DNA from: Candidatus Merdisoma merdipullorum
Lineage (GTDB): Bacteria > Bacillota > Clostridia > Lachnospirales > Lachnospiraceae
Length of the DNA stretch: 35,384 nucleotides
Reading direction: 5' to 3'
Assembly: GCA_018715645.1 (NCBI GenBank)
Contig: DVLE01000041.1
Span: 1-35,384 of the forward strand
Shown here: one piece after another, positions 16,080-25,009 of the stretch
Layout: each line of letters opens with the position of its first letter
Numbering within the stretch: the stretch's first letter is position 1
Notes under the pieces: generated by a model
What the model was told of the DNA's origin: nothing
Database searches by the model: none
What the model saw: the letters and a program-made list of their open reading frames with translations, nothing else
Position numbers and translations under genes: made by a program

Positions 16080-16124
16080 AGCTACGCGACAGAATTTATT
16101 AACATATGTGGGAGGGAAAATTTA

Positions 16125-16583
16125 ATGAAGAAAATTGTCAGCATTATGATGGTTCTTGTGTTGTCTCTGGCGCTTACTGCCTGCGGCGGAAAGGAACAGA
16201 GCGTTACATACACCATGGAGACAGAGTCGGACGGCCTGAAGATGACTGATACGATGACACTCAACGCAAAGGGCGACAAAGTACAGAACATGACAGAGGT
16301 CATTGCTCTCGATCTGACAGGTTTTGATGAGGCGACACAGGCTGCGCTGGTAGAAGTATACGGCGCTATCATTGATCAGTATAATTCCGTAGAAGGTGTG
16401 GAATGCTCTGCTGAATCAGGAGAGGGCAGCTACACAATTACGATTTCTATCGATGCCACAGGCGATGCAGTGTCTCAGCTTGCGGATATGGGATTGCTTC
16501 AGGTAGAGGGCAACGCAGACACCCTTTCCTTAAGCGCAACAGGTGATGCACTGGAAGCAAGCGGATATTCTCTTGCGGAATAA
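16125..16583 (+). CDS. YehR-like lipoprotein (DUF1307)
   Basis: A 152-residue predicted lipoprotein with signal MKKIVSIMMVLVLSLALTAC, lipobox LTAC and Cys at about residue 20. The mature part reads as an antiparallel beta domain with many T, S and D residues, resembling the DUF1307/YehR family by eye. The frame is open upstream to 16044, but ATG 16125 follows GGGAGGG and starts the signal peptide correctly. It has its own extended -10 promoter and a strong terminator at 16685-16718. Function is unknown. Confidence 0.83.
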   Translation: MKKIVSIMMVLVLSLALTACGGKEQSVTYTMETESDGLKMTDTMTLNAKGDKVQNMTEVIALDLTGFDEATQAALVEVYGAIIDQYNSVEGVECSAESGEGSYTITISIDATGDAVSQLADMGLLQVEGNADTLSLSATGDALEASGYSLAE

Positions 16584-16684
16584 TAGCTGCTCCTAATCAA
16601 GCTGTGATCAGATATGGAGACATCTCCGTACAGGAAACCATAAGATGACAGAAATTGAATTGTAAATAAAGTATATAAGCAGAA

Positions 16685-16718
16685 AAAACGGCTTGCCGAA
16701 AATCCGGCAGGCCGTTTT
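16685..16718. terminator. Bidirectional intrinsic terminator
   Basis: A 14-bp stem (16685-16698 with 16705-16718) with one G-U pair and a 6-nt loop. It is flanked by an A-run on the left and a T-run on the right, so it works for the lipoprotein on the plus strand and the HAD phosphatase on the minus strand. Confidence 0.88.
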
Positions 16719-16759
16719 TATAAGCTGCAAAGAATATATTCAGGCAGCTTGGGATATGT

Positions 16760-17575
16760 TTACAGCATAAATTTCTCAATAATCTCCGCAATGCCGGAAT
16801 GATTGTTGTCATGCTCGGTGATATATGCGCCGTAGGGATACATTTCCGGCCGGGCGTTCTTCATGACGCAGGGCAGCTTCACAGTCTGAAGCATTGTAAT
16901 ATCGTTTTCTGCGTCTCCAGCGGCCAGCGTGTTGTCCAGAGGAATGTTCAGGTAATTGCAGAGAAAGCGGATGCCGCTTCCTTTGTTGATTCCCTCCGGC
17001 AGAAATTCCAGGTACTGGTCACAGGAGAAAAACATGTCCAGGCGGTATCGCCTGGAAAAATCTTTCATGTGTTCCCGGAAATGTTCCAGCCGGCTTCTGT
17101 CATGCAGATCCACGAACAGGATCTTAATCGGATTGAAATCCAGGGCCTTTGTCACGTCTTCTACGATTTTATAAGTAATTACGTTGGATTTCACATAATA
17201 CTGAAGCTCCGGGCAGTCTTTTTCGCAGAGCACCCCTGTGTCTGAATAAGTCTGAGGATGAATACCGAAGCGGAAAGCTTCGTCAAAAGCCTCTCGCAGA
17301 CAGGCCAGCGGAACTCCTGTCTGGAAAATCGTTTTTTTATGGTAAGAGTCGTAGATCAGAGCGCCGTTTGAAGTAATGGCGTAGCAGCCGGGCTCAGTAA
17401 GTCCAAGCTTTTCCACCTGGCGGACCGTACTGTACAGCGGGCGTCCGGTGGTGACAACCACAGCATGACCGAGGCTGGTGGCTTTTTGGATGGCGTTCAG
17501 GTTTTCCGGAGTGATTTCTTTGTTATCCGTAAGCAGTGTGCCGTCCAGATCGATGAATAAAATCTTTTTCTCCAT
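16760..17575 (-). CDS. Cof-type HAD-IIB phosphatase
   Basis: A 271-residue haloacid-dehalogenase phosphatase of the Cof/YidA group. Motif I is FIDLDGTLL, with nucleophile D9 and acid D11. Motif II is VVTTGRP. Motif III/IV is seen as GINKGSGI followed by AAGDAENDITML. A C2 cap domain lies between. Enzymes of this type hydrolyse sugar phosphates, FMN or pyridoxal phosphate; the substrate is not predictable here. The ATG at 17573-17575 has GAGGAGATTGTT upstream. It is a single-gene unit with a promoter at 17641-17669. Confidence 0.94.
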   Translation of the reverse strand: MEKKILFIDLDGTLLTDNKEITPENLNAIQKATSLGHAVVVTTGRPLYSTVRQVEKLGLTEPGCYAITSNGALIYDSYHKKTIFQTGVPLACLREAFDEAFRFGIHPQTYSDTGVLCEKDCPELQYYVKSNVITYKIVEDVTKALDFNPIKILFVDLHDRSRLEHFREHMKDFSRRYRLDMFFSCDQYLEFLPEGINKGSGIRFLCNYLNIPLDNTLAAGDAENDITMLQTVKLPCVMKNARPEMYPYGAYITEHDNNHSGIAEIIEKFML

Positions 17576-17640
17576 AACAATCTCCTCTTGCGTAGTTCAG
17601 TTTTCCTCTTTGGGGTTCTGTTAAAGACAAATCCCGTCCT

Positions 17641-17669
17641 ATTATAGCATGCTGTGTACGTTTCTGGAA
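17641..17669 (-). promoter_or_regulatory. Promoter of the HAD phosphatase gene
   Basis: On the minus strand TTCCAG (17664-17669), 17-bp spacer and perfect TATAAT (17641-17646), with the extended -10 TGC before it. Confidence 0.65.
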
Positions 17670-17670
17670 A

Positions 17671-17700
17671 GTATAGTTTTCACCATTTTTTCCAATACTA
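17671..17700 (+). promoter_or_regulatory. Candidate forespore SigG-type promoter
   Basis: GTATA (17671-17675) fits the SigG -35 GHATR. After 18 bp comes AATACTA (17694-17700), six of seven matches to the -10 CATNHTA. It lies about 80 nt before the spoVAF start, which suits a forespore gene. Match is to the Bacillus consensus recalled from memory. Confidence 0.45.
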
Positions 17701-17779
17701 CCAGAAAAAGAATATAACCTGCGTTCCTGTCGGAAGCTGCAGGCGTAAGGACAATAATAACCAGGAGGTGCCGGGAACT

Positions 17780-19198
17780 ATGGGAGAAAAACTGTCCGCG
17801 CAGTTCAACGAGAATGTGTCGAGGCTGAATGAAATTCTGAATCTGGACAGAAATTTTGATATTATCCGCAAAGGAATCAAGATTGCAGGAAGAGATGCCT
17901 GCATTTATTTTATTGATGGCTTCTTGGAGGAAGCCATTATGGAAAAGCTTCTGGAATTTTTTTATAAGCTGAAGCCGGAGGAGATACCGAAGACAGCTCG
18001 GCAAATGGCAGATCACGTGGTTCCTTATGTGGAGGTTTCAGTGATGAACGACGAGGATGATATGATAAAAAATCTGCTGTCAGGTGTCACCTGTCTTTTA
18101 ATTGATGGTTATGATGCCTGCATTGGTCTGGACTGCCGCTCCTATCCGATGCGCGGCGTGGACGAGCCTTCCAAGGATAAGGCGCTGCGAGGCTCCAAAG
18201 ATGGGTTCGTGGAAACGCTTGTCTTCAATACAGCGCTGATCCGCCGGAGAATTCGCAGTCCGAAACTTTCTATGGAAATCATGACTGCGGGAAGAACTTC
18301 GCAGACAGATATTGTACTCTGTTATATGGAGGAGCGGGTAGACAGACGGCTTCTCAGGGAACTTCGCGGGCGCATCAACGCGATTAAGATGGATTCTCTG
18401 ACCATGAATCAGGAAAGTCTTGCGGAATGTATTTATGAGAGAAAATGGTTCAATCCCTTTCCAAAGTTCAAATTTACCGAGCGGCCGGACGCAGCCTCGG
18501 CCGCGATTCTGGAGGGAAATATCGTAGTTTTGGTGGACAATTCTCCTCAGGCTATGATAATTCCCACTTCCGTCTTTGATATAGTGGAGGAGGCGGACGA
18601 TTATTATTTTCCTCCGATAACGGGTTCCTATCTGCGCCTGTCAAGATTTCTGATTGCAATTATCACGCTGCTTCTGACGCCTACCTTCCTGCTGCTTTTT
18701 CAGAATCCCCAGTGGGTGCCGGACTGGCTGGCGTTCATCCAAATCAAAGAGCCTGTAAATGTCCCTGTACTTTGGCAGTTCCTAATGCTGGAACTGGCTA
18801 TTGATGGCATGAGACTGGCGGCTATCAATACACCCAGTATGCTGAGTACGCCCTTAAGCGTCACTGCGGGTATTGTTTTGGGACAGTTTACTGTGGATTC
18901 CGGCTGGTTTAATGCGGAAATTATGATGTATATGGCTTTTGTGGCCATTGCGAACTATACGCAGTCCAGCTATGAGCTGAGCTACGCTCTGAAATTTATG
19001 CGGCTGATTATGCTGGTGCTGACTGCCGCTTTTGGTCTTTGGGGGTACATCGGCGGCTTTGTACTGACGCTCGCAGCCATAGCCGGGAACAAGACCATAG
19101 CCGGGAAGAGTTATATTTATCCTCTGTTTCCCTTAAATCTGAATCAGCTGAAAAAGCGATTTTTAAGGCTGAGGCTGAAGGAAGATACGGAAAAGTAA
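17780..19198 (+). CDS. spoVAF: Spore germination protein, SpoVAF type (GerA family)
   Basis: A 472-residue GerA-family membrane protein. The soluble N-terminal half (about 1-280) contains RGSKDGFVETLVFNTALIRR and the TERPDAASAAILEG block. Four or five membrane segments follow, between about 290 and 445. The pattern fits SpoVAF better than a receptor A subunit: it is short, has no extended N-terminal repeats, and ends with PLFPLNLNQLKKRFLR. SpoVAF associates with 5AF/FigP and helps amplify germinant signalling in Bacillus. The ATG at 17780 is preceded by AGGAGG; the longer open frame from 17654 lacks support. No spoVA, gerAB or gerAC gene is adjacent, so it is an orphan here. Confidence 0.85.
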   Translation: MGEKLSAQFNENVSRLNEILNLDRNFDIIRKGIKIAGRDACIYFIDGFLEEAIMEKLLEFFYKLKPEEIPKTARQMADHVVPYVEVSVMNDEDDMIKNLLSGVTCLLIDGYDACIGLDCRSYPMRGVDEPSKDKALRGSKDGFVETLVFNTALIRRRIRSPKLSMEIMTAGRTSQTDIVLCYMEERVDRRLLRELRGRINAIKMDSLTMNQESLAECIYERKWFNPFPKFKFTERPDAASAAILEGNIVVLVDNSPQAMIIPTSVFDIVEEADDYYFPPITGSYLRLSRFLIAIITLLLTPTFLLLFQNPQWVPDWLAFIQIKEPVNVPVLWQFLMLELAIDGMRLAAINTPSMLSTPLSVTAGIVLGQFTVDSGWFNAEIMMYMAFVAIANYTQSSYELSYALKFMRLIMLVLTAAFGLWGYIGGFVLTLAAIAGNKTIAGKSYIYPLFPLNLNQLKKRFLRLRLKEDTEK

Positions 19199-19210
19199 TT
19201 TCGCTTGCAG

Positions 19211-19239
19211 TTCACAATCTGGAAACTTTGTGCTATACT
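19211..19239 (+). promoter_or_regulatory. Promoter of the TPR-hscC operon
   Basis: TTCACA (19211-19216), 17-bp spacer and TATACT (19234-19239), with an extended -10 TGC. The leader is about 40 nt, ending in GGAGAAAGGG. Confidence 0.65.
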
Positions 19240-19285
19240 TATACGGAATGTAAATAAGTCAAAATAACGGAGAAAGGGACAGATT

Positions 19286-22200
19286 ATGGACGAAAGCATC
19301 AGCTTTTCAGTGCTGCAGATTGAAAAGACAAAGGACAAGGAGACTATCCGGGACGCGTATCGCCGCCTTCTGGTAAAAACCAATCCTGAGGATGATCCGG
19401 AGGGGTTCAAGCGGCTCAGACAAGCTTATGAGACAGCCTGTCTTTATGCGGATCGACCGGAGCAGGAGGAACAGGAACCAAAGACTCCAGTGGAAAAATG
19501 GATGTCCCATGTAAAAAAAGTCTACGCATCGTTGTCTGAACGGCTGGATCCTGCGCAATGGAAAGAGCTGCTGGAGGATGAGGTCTGTCTGGCTCTGGAT
19601 ACGGGAATGGAGGCCAGAGATGCTCTGCTTGGCTTTCTGGCAGATCATTACCGGATTAAGACAGAGATCTGGAAGCTCCTGGATCAGACTTTTCATTTGC
19701 AGGAGGATCAGGGAGAGCTGCGGGAAAAGTTTCATCCTAATTTTATAGATTTTGTCCTTCGTCAGTGCCAGAGCGATGAGGATTTTCCTTATGAATGGTT
19801 TGAGGGGGCGGATGACGCGGATTATGATACCTTCCTCTACCATTATTATGAGCTTTGCCGTCAGAATGACAGCGCAGATACGGAAGGAGCAGGGCGTTCT
19901 CTGGAGACGCTGGAAGCCATGCCTGTTTCCCATCCTTATCTGACGCTGGAGCTTGCACGGTACAGAAAAAACGCAGGACAGGCGAAGGAAGGCGCCGTGC
20001 TTGTCCATGAGCTTTTGGAAAACTATAACGAGGATCTGCGGATTCAGGTTTTTGGAGGAGAGATTCTCTGGATGGCAGGGGAGAATGAGGCTTCTGCCGA
20101 GTGTTTCCGCAAAGTTTTGGAGGAAATACCTGATCATTATATGGCAAATAAGTACCTGGCTATGTTTTATCAGGCGGGAGGAGAGTATGAAACCGCGAAA
20201 AAATACTGTGTGGAAGCTCTGCGGCTCAGTTCCCAGGAAGAAGCGCTTCTGGAGTGTATGCGCGGCATCAACAGGGAACTGATCCAGATCTATAAGGGGC
20301 GTATGCAGGGGGGGACGGCTTCCGGCAGGGATGTCCTTGAGCTTGGCTGGTGTTATCTTCAGAATGAGGAAGCCGGGAAAGGCGTCGAGCTTTTGAAAGG
20401 CTGGACTGCCGGCAGGGAAGAAATCGCGGAATATCACAATCTGCTTTCCAAATGTTATTTTGTGGAGCGAAAGTATCAGGCTGCTGCCAAAGAAGCGAGA
20501 AAGTGTATCCCCTGTATTGAGAAAGAGGCCAAAGCCAGAGCGGAGGAGAAAAAAAAGGCGGCTGAAAGCGAAGAAGCCGGCGCTAAGAGCGATCAGGCAG
20601 AGGACAAGGAGCTTGCCCGGATTCCGGGCCGTATTGCGGGAGCCTGCGAGATCATTGCCAAATCTCTTCATGTGCTGATAAGAGAGAGCGGGGATGAAAA
20701 GGAGAAGGAGGAGCTTTTCCGGCAAGCGCTGGAGGCGATTAACGAGGCGCTGAAAAATGAACCGGGCAGCCGGAATCACAGGATTGAAAAGGCCCAGCTT
20801 CTGATGGATCAGAAGCTTTTTGAGGAAGCGGCGGAAGTCTGCAATGAGATGATCGGAGATGACAGCGAAGACTTCTACGCCTATGTACTGCGGCAGAAGT
20901 GTTACTATGAATCCTATAACGGCCAGGGCGTCGTGGATGATTTCTATCAGGCTAAGGCGATTTGGCAGGGGTATGCTCCTGTCTATGAGCTGGCGGCAGA
21001 CGTCTTTATTCGCTACAGTCAGTATGAGGACGCGAAGGGGATACTGGAGCAGGCGAAGGAGGCGGAGGTCGCAAGCCCGAAGCTTGATCTGCTGGAGATT
21101 GCGATTTTAAGAGAGATGTCTCAGGATGAGAAAGGGGTTCGCGCGGCCTACGATGCAGGAAAGAGTCTGGAACAAAAGTTTGAGGAGAACGCGGAGCAGG
21201 TTACGGATGAGAATATGGCGGAGCTTTACTATGAGCTGGCGCGCTGCTGCCGGGGCATGAATGAGCAGAAGGAGGCCCTGGAATATATCGAAATGGCTCT
21301 TGAGCGTCATCCGGACAAGCTTTATCATTGGATTCGGGCTAATACCCTTTCTGAGCTTCGGCGGTTTGAGGAGGCGTTGGAGGAATACCTGATCTGCGTA
21401 CAGGAATACGGCGACAACGAGATGGTCTATGAAAACCTGGCTCATTGTTATGAGGATATGGGCAACTGGAGAAAAGCTGTGTATTATTATAAAAAAGCGT
21501 TGCAGCTGAATCCTGAGAATCCTCGGATCAACGGGAACATTCTGACCATTTACGTGGAGCGCCTGAAGGAGACGGGTGAACTGGACTTTTATCAGGACGC
21601 CTTGCCCTATGCGGACAGGCAGGTGGAGCTTACGCCAGAGGCCTATTACTATATTGAACGGGGACTTCTTCACATGGAAGCGGGAGTATGGGACAAAGCG
21701 GAGGCTGATTTCAAAAAGGCGGCTGAGCTGGAGCCGGATAATACTTATGCTTACAACAACTGGGGCTGCGTCTACAAATATCAGGAAAAGTATGAAAGAG
21801 CGAAGGAATTGTTCCGGAAATCTATCGAGGTTATGGGCGATAAGCCGGAGACGCTGATTGCGTACGGCAATCTCGGAAACTGTTACGAGCGTACGGGAGA
21901 GCTTCAGCGGGCGGTGGAATGGTACCGGAGGGGATTGGACCTGTTTCCGGATAACAGGAATCTGCAGGTTGATTTGCTCCGTGTATATAAAAAGCTGGAG
22001 TGGTTTGATTTGGCTCTTGAAAGGGCTTCCAAGCTGTATGGCGAGGGAACGCCGCGCTGGAAGCTTGAGGCCGGAGGAATCTACGCCCAGATGAAAAAGT
22101 ATGATAAGGCTCTTTCTCTGTTTACGAGTGTGGCAGACATGAAAAACGGGGTGCTTCAGGCGGAAGCCTGGGAACGCTGCGGCGACATGACTCTGTATTA

Positions 22201-22702
22201 TAAGAAAAAGCCGAAAAAGGCTTTGGAAATGTACCGGAAGGCTCTGGAGCTTACAAAGAAAAATGATGAGGACTATGTGCGCTGCTGCCGGTGCATTATG
22301 GAATGCCTGGCTGCGCTGGACAGACGGCAGGAAGCGGTACAGTATCAGCAAATGGCCTTTGAGTCTTTGAGAATGATGTTCGGAAGCGTGGAAAAGTATC
22401 TGGAGAACTACTATTACCGGAAAAGCAGGCTTTATGAAGTCGGCGCTCTGTTTTACTATACAGGTGAGCTTGATAAGGCAAGAATGTTTTTTGATCAGAT
22501 AGGAGAAGCTCCCCGCTGCAGACACTGCAATTATCAGATCTGCGAGGATTATTGGGAGGCGAAAGGATTTCTTTTTGAAGCGGAGGGAAATCTAAAGGAG
22601 GCGCTGAACTGCTTCCGGGAGGCGTGTCGGGAGTCTAAAGCAAATCATCTGAGCCTTGCAAAAGTGGAAGAGCTTACAAAGCGCCTGAGAAAATGGAGAT
22701 GA
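19286..22702 (+). CDS. Large TPR protein with degenerate J-like domain (HscC partner)
   Basis: A 1138-residue soluble protein. Residues 7-52 resemble a J domain: an amphipathic helix (ETIRDAYRRLLVKT) and a second helix (FKRLRQAYETACLY), joined by NPEDDPEG. The HPD tripeptide of true J domains is missing. A charged region and a long helical solenoid follow. Clear TPR units lie at about 710-748, 790-815, 816-850 and 854-890, with weaker ones from about 225 onward and near 985 and 1105. A Lys/Glu/Ala-rich linker lies at about 414-445. Near the end is RCRHCNYQIC (about 1077-1086), a cysteine cluster. It shares a transcript with the Hsp70 gene 44 nt downstream. The likely role is a client-binding or J-like partner of that Hsp70; this is inferred from position and the J-like head. 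Confidence 0.9.
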   Translation: MDESISFSVLQIEKTKDKETIRDAYRRLLVKTNPEDDPEGFKRLRQAYETACLYADRPEQEEQEPKTPVEKWMSHVKKVYASLSERLDPAQWKELLEDEVCLALDTGMEARDALLGFLADHYRIKTEIWKLLDQTFHLQEDQGELREKFHPNFIDFVLRQCQSDEDFPYEWFEGADDADYDTFLYHYYELCRQNDSADTEGAGRSLETLEAMPVSHPYLTLELARYRKNAGQAKEGAVLVHELLENYNEDLRIQVFGGEILWMAGENEASAECFRKVLEEIPDHYMANKYLAMFYQAGGEYETAKKYCVEALRLSSQEEALLECMRGINRELIQIYKGRMQGGTASGRDVLELGWCYLQNEEAGKGVELLKGWTAGREEIAEYHNLLSKCYFVERKYQAAAKEARKCIPCIEKEAKARAEEKKKAAESEEAGAKSDQAEDKELARIPGRIAGACEIIAKSLHVLIRESGDEKEKEELFRQALEAINEALKNEPGSRNHRIEKAQLLMDQKLFEEAAEVCNEMIGDDSEDFYAYVLRQKCYYESYNGQGVVDDFYQAKAIWQGYAPVYELAADVFIRYSQYEDAKGILEQAKEAEVASPKLDLLEIAILREMSQDEKGVRAAYDAGKSLEQKFEENAEQVTDENMAELYYELARCCRGMNEQKEALEYIEMALERHPDKLYHWIRANTLSELRRFEEALEEYLICVQEYGDNEMVYENLAHCYEDMGNWRKAVYYYKKALQLNPENPRINGNILTIYVERLKETGELDFYQDALPYADRQVELTPEAYYYIERGLLHMEAGVWDKAEADFKKAAELEPDNTYAYNNWGCVYKYQEKYERAKELFRKSIEVMGDKPETLIAYGNLGNCYERTGELQRAVEWYRRGLDLFPDNRNLQVDLLRVYKKLEWFDLALERASKLYGEGTPRWKLEAGGIYAQMKKYDKALSLFTSVADMKNGVLQAEAWERCGDMTLYYKKKPKKALEMYRKALELTKKNDEDYVRCCRCIMECLAALDRRQEAVQYQQMAFESLRMMFGSVEKYLENYYYRKSRLYEVGALFYYTGELDKARMFFDQIGEAPRCRHCNYQICEDYWEAKGFLFEAEGNLKEALNCFREACRESKANHLSLAKVEELTKRLRKWR

Positions 22703-22746
22703 CAGCGTCGAAAAGACAGTACATAGACAGCAAAGGAAATAAGAAT

Positions 22747-24441
22747 ATGATCATTGGAATCGATTTGGGAACAACTAACAGTCTTGCGGCCTATTACTCT
22801 GAGGAGGGGCCGAAGATTATTCCGAACCGCCTGGGAAAGCACCTGACGCCCTCTGTAGTCAGTATGGATGAAGACGCGCAGCTCTACGTGGGTGAGACGG
22901 CCAGGGAACGGGGGCTTCTGTATCCGGGCAGCACGGCTTCCGTGTTCAAGCGGAGCATGGGGAGCACAAAAAAATTTGATCTGGGAAAGAAAGAGTTTAC
23001 TGCGGAGGAGCTTTCCTCCTTCGTGCTTCGCTCTTTAAAAGAAGATGCGGAAAGCTACCTGGGAGAACCGGTGACGGAGGCGGTCATCAGTGTTCCCGCC
23101 TACTTTGACGATAAGAGGCGCAAGGCGACAAAGAGAGCCGGAGAGCTTGCGGGGCTGAAGGTAGAGCGTATCATCAGCGAGCCTACGGCTGCAGCCATTG
23201 CCTATGGGCTTTACGAGAAAACGAGGAATACAAAATTTCTGGTTTTCGACCTGGGCGGAGGAACCTTTGATGTATCGATCCTGGAGCTTTTTCAGAATAT
23301 TCTGGAGGTCCGGGCGGTAGCCGGGGACAATTACCTGGGCGGCGAGGATTTTACAGACGTATTGGAAAAAATGTTTCTTCAGAAGAAGAAGCTTGATCCG
23401 GACAAGCTGGATGCAAAGACCAGGGGAATGGTACATAAGGCGGCTGAAAGCTGCAAACTGGGATTTACGGAGAGTACACGGAGTACGTTTTCCTGTCTGC
23501 TGGACGGCAGAGAGGAATCGCTGGAAATTTCGCTGAAAGATTATGAAGAGCAGTGCGAGCCTCTGCTGGAGAAGATACGGAAGCCTGTACAGAGAAGCCT
23601 TTCAGACGCGCATATCAAGCTGTCTGACATTGATGTGATAGTTTTGGTAGGCGGAGCCACCAGGCTTCCCGTCGTAAAAAATTTTATTGTGAAACTGTTC
23701 CGAAAGTTTCCGGACACCTCAGTGCATCCGGACGAGGCGGTGGCTCTTGGCGCTGCGATCCAGGCGGCGATGAAGGAGAGAAACGCGGCGGTCAAGGAAG
23801 TAATCCTCACCGATGTCTGCTCCTTTACGCTGGGAACGGAGGTCACGATAGACAGGGGAGGCGGCCGCTTTGAGTCGGGACACTACTGTCCGATCATCGA
23901 GCGCAACACGGTGATTCCGGCCAGCCGGACGGAGCGGTTTTATACGCTCCGGGATGATCAGACAAAGCTTACCATCAATATCCTTCAGGGAGAGAGCCGT
24001 TTTGCAGCCAATAATCTTCTGCTTGGAGAGCTTACGGTAAATGTGCCGAAAAACCGGGCCGGAGAAGAAGCTGTAGACGTGACGTATACCTACGACATCA
24101 ATTCGATTCTTGAGGTGGAGGTGAAGGTGCTTTCTACCGGAGAGGTGAAGAAGCAGATCATCAAAAGCCAGGAAAACGAGATGACTGACGAGGAGATCGA
24201 GGAGCGCATGAAGGAACTGTCCTACCTGAAGATTCATCCAAGAGATCAGGAGGAGAATAAGCTTCTGCTTCTGCGGGCCGAGCGGATGTATGAGGAAAGC
24301 ATGGGAGATGTGCGAAGAATTCTCGATCTGGAAATCCGTAAGTTTGAAGAGATTCTGAATACCCGCGACCGCGGCAGGATTGAAGAGGGGCGCGAAGCTT
24401 TGAGACAGGTTCTGAAGGATATAGAGGATGAGGAACTGTAG
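22747..24441 (+). CDS. hscC: Hsp70-family chaperone, HscC type
   Basis: A 564-residue Hsp70, shorter than DnaK (about 610-640) and close to E. coli HscC. The ATPase domain has the phosphate-1 motif IGIDLGTTNS (3-12). EPTAAAIAYGL, FDLGGGTFDVSIL and VGGATRLPVV complete it. The substrate domain starts at about 365 (TLGTEVTIDRGGG) and includes NTVIPASRTERFYT. The C-terminal lid is truncated and ends in DEEL, without the usual EEVD-like tail. Start choice: ATG 22747 has AAAGGA nine bases upstream and begins exactly at the family N-terminus. An upstream ATG at 22693 overlaps the TPR gene and lacks a ribosome-binding site. No grpE, dnaJ or hrcA is nearby, so this is a specialised paralogue, not the main DnaK. 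Confidence 0.92.
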   Translation: MIIGIDLGTTNSLAAYYSEEGPKIIPNRLGKHLTPSVVSMDEDAQLYVGETARERGLLYPGSTASVFKRSMGSTKKFDLGKKEFTAEELSSFVLRSLKEDAESYLGEPVTEAVISVPAYFDDKRRKATKRAGELAGLKVERIISEPTAAAIAYGLYEKTRNTKFLVFDLGGGTFDVSILELFQNILEVRAVAGDNYLGGEDFTDVLEKMFLQKKKLDPDKLDAKTRGMVHKAAESCKLGFTESTRSTFSCLLDGREESLEISLKDYEEQCEPLLEKIRKPVQRSLSDAHIKLSDIDVIVLVGGATRLPVVKNFIVKLFRKFPDTSVHPDEAVALGAAIQAAMKERNAAVKEVILTDVCSFTLGTEVTIDRGGGRFESGHYCPIIERNTVIPASRTERFYTLRDDQTKLTINILQGESRFAANNLLLGELTVNVPKNRAGEEAVDVTYTYDINSILEVEVKVLSTGEVKKQIIKSQENEMTDEEIEERMKELSYLKIHPRDQEENKLLLLRAERMYEESMGDVRRILDLEIRKFEEILNTRDRGRIEEGREALRQVLKDIEDEEL

Positions 24442-24466
24442 AGTAAGAACAGGCGCTTTGGCAGGG

Positions 24467-24478
24467 CCGGACGTCCGG
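24467..24478. other. Perfect 12-bp palindrome CCGGACGTCCGG
   Basis: This lies in the 91-bp gap between hscC and the deacylase gene. A 6-bp hairpin, CACAGG (24488-24493) with CCTGTG (24502-24507), follows. An A-run rather than a T-run comes after it, so it is not an obvious terminator. It could be an operator. Confidence 0.35.
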
Positions 24479-24532
24479 AAATAAATACACAGGTAAAGCT
24501 GCCTGTGAAAAAAACGAGGAGGTTATGAGAAA

Positions 24533-25009
24533 ATGTCAATCGAGAGAGTGAGAAGCTATTTCAGTGAGTATGGAATGGAGGATCGGATCCTGGAGTTTGA
24601 TACCTCCAGCGCGACTGTGGAGCTTGCGGCGCAGGCGGTAGGCTGTGAGCCTGCCCGGATTGCCAAGACGCTCTCCTTTAAGGTGGGCGAGGAGGCGATC
24701 CTGATTGTGGCGGCAGGCGACGCGAAGATTGACAACGGAAAGTATAAGGCGCAGTTTCATAAGAAGGCCCAGATGCTGAAGGCAGAGGAGGTTACAGAAC
24801 TGGTCGGCCATGCAGTCGGGGGCGTGTGTCCTTTTGGTGTGCCGGAGAGCGTCAGCGTCTATCTGGATGAATCCCTGAAACGGTTTGAAACGGTATTTCC
24901 GGCGGCAGGCAGCGCGAACAGCGCGATTGAGCTGTCCCTGGAGGAACTGGAGAAGTATTCCCACGCGAAGGCGTGGATCGACGTCTGCAAAGGATGGCAG
25001 GAGGCATGA
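24533..25009 (+). CDS. YbaK/ProX-type aminoacyl-tRNA deacylase
   Basis: A 158-residue stand-alone editing domain. The family hydrolyses mischarged tRNAs such as Cys-tRNA(Pro) or Ala-tRNA(Pro). Visible features are IAKTLSFKVG (about 43-52), AAGDAKIDNGKYK, the conserved lysine region, and GHAVGGVCPFGVP (about 92-104), which is the typical GxxxGxxxPFG loop. AGGAGG lies 10 nt before the ATG; an out-of-frame ATG at 24525 is closer but gives no family match. The stop overlaps the next gene by four bases, an unusual partner for a deacylase. Confidence 0.9.
   Translation: MSIERVRSYFSEYGMEDRILEFDTSSATVELAAQAVGCEPARIAKTLSFKVGEEAILIVAAGDAKIDNGKYKAQFHKKAQMLKAEEVTELVGHAVGGVCPFGVPESVSVYLDESLKRFETVFPAAGSANSAIELSLEELEKYSHAKAWIDVCKGWQEA

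Noticed and set aside
19307-22525. Long minus-strand frames of 490 and 472 codons
   Set aside because: Both are antisense to the TPR gene and lack starts with ribosome-binding sites or family motifs.
22693-22746. Upstream ATG giving hscC an 18-residue extension
   Set aside because: It overlaps the TPR gene, has no ribosome-binding site, and adds residues absent from Hsp70 N-termini.
24488-24513. Terminator between hscC and the deacylase gene
   Set aside because: The stem is followed by A-rich, not T-rich, sequence on the plus strand.
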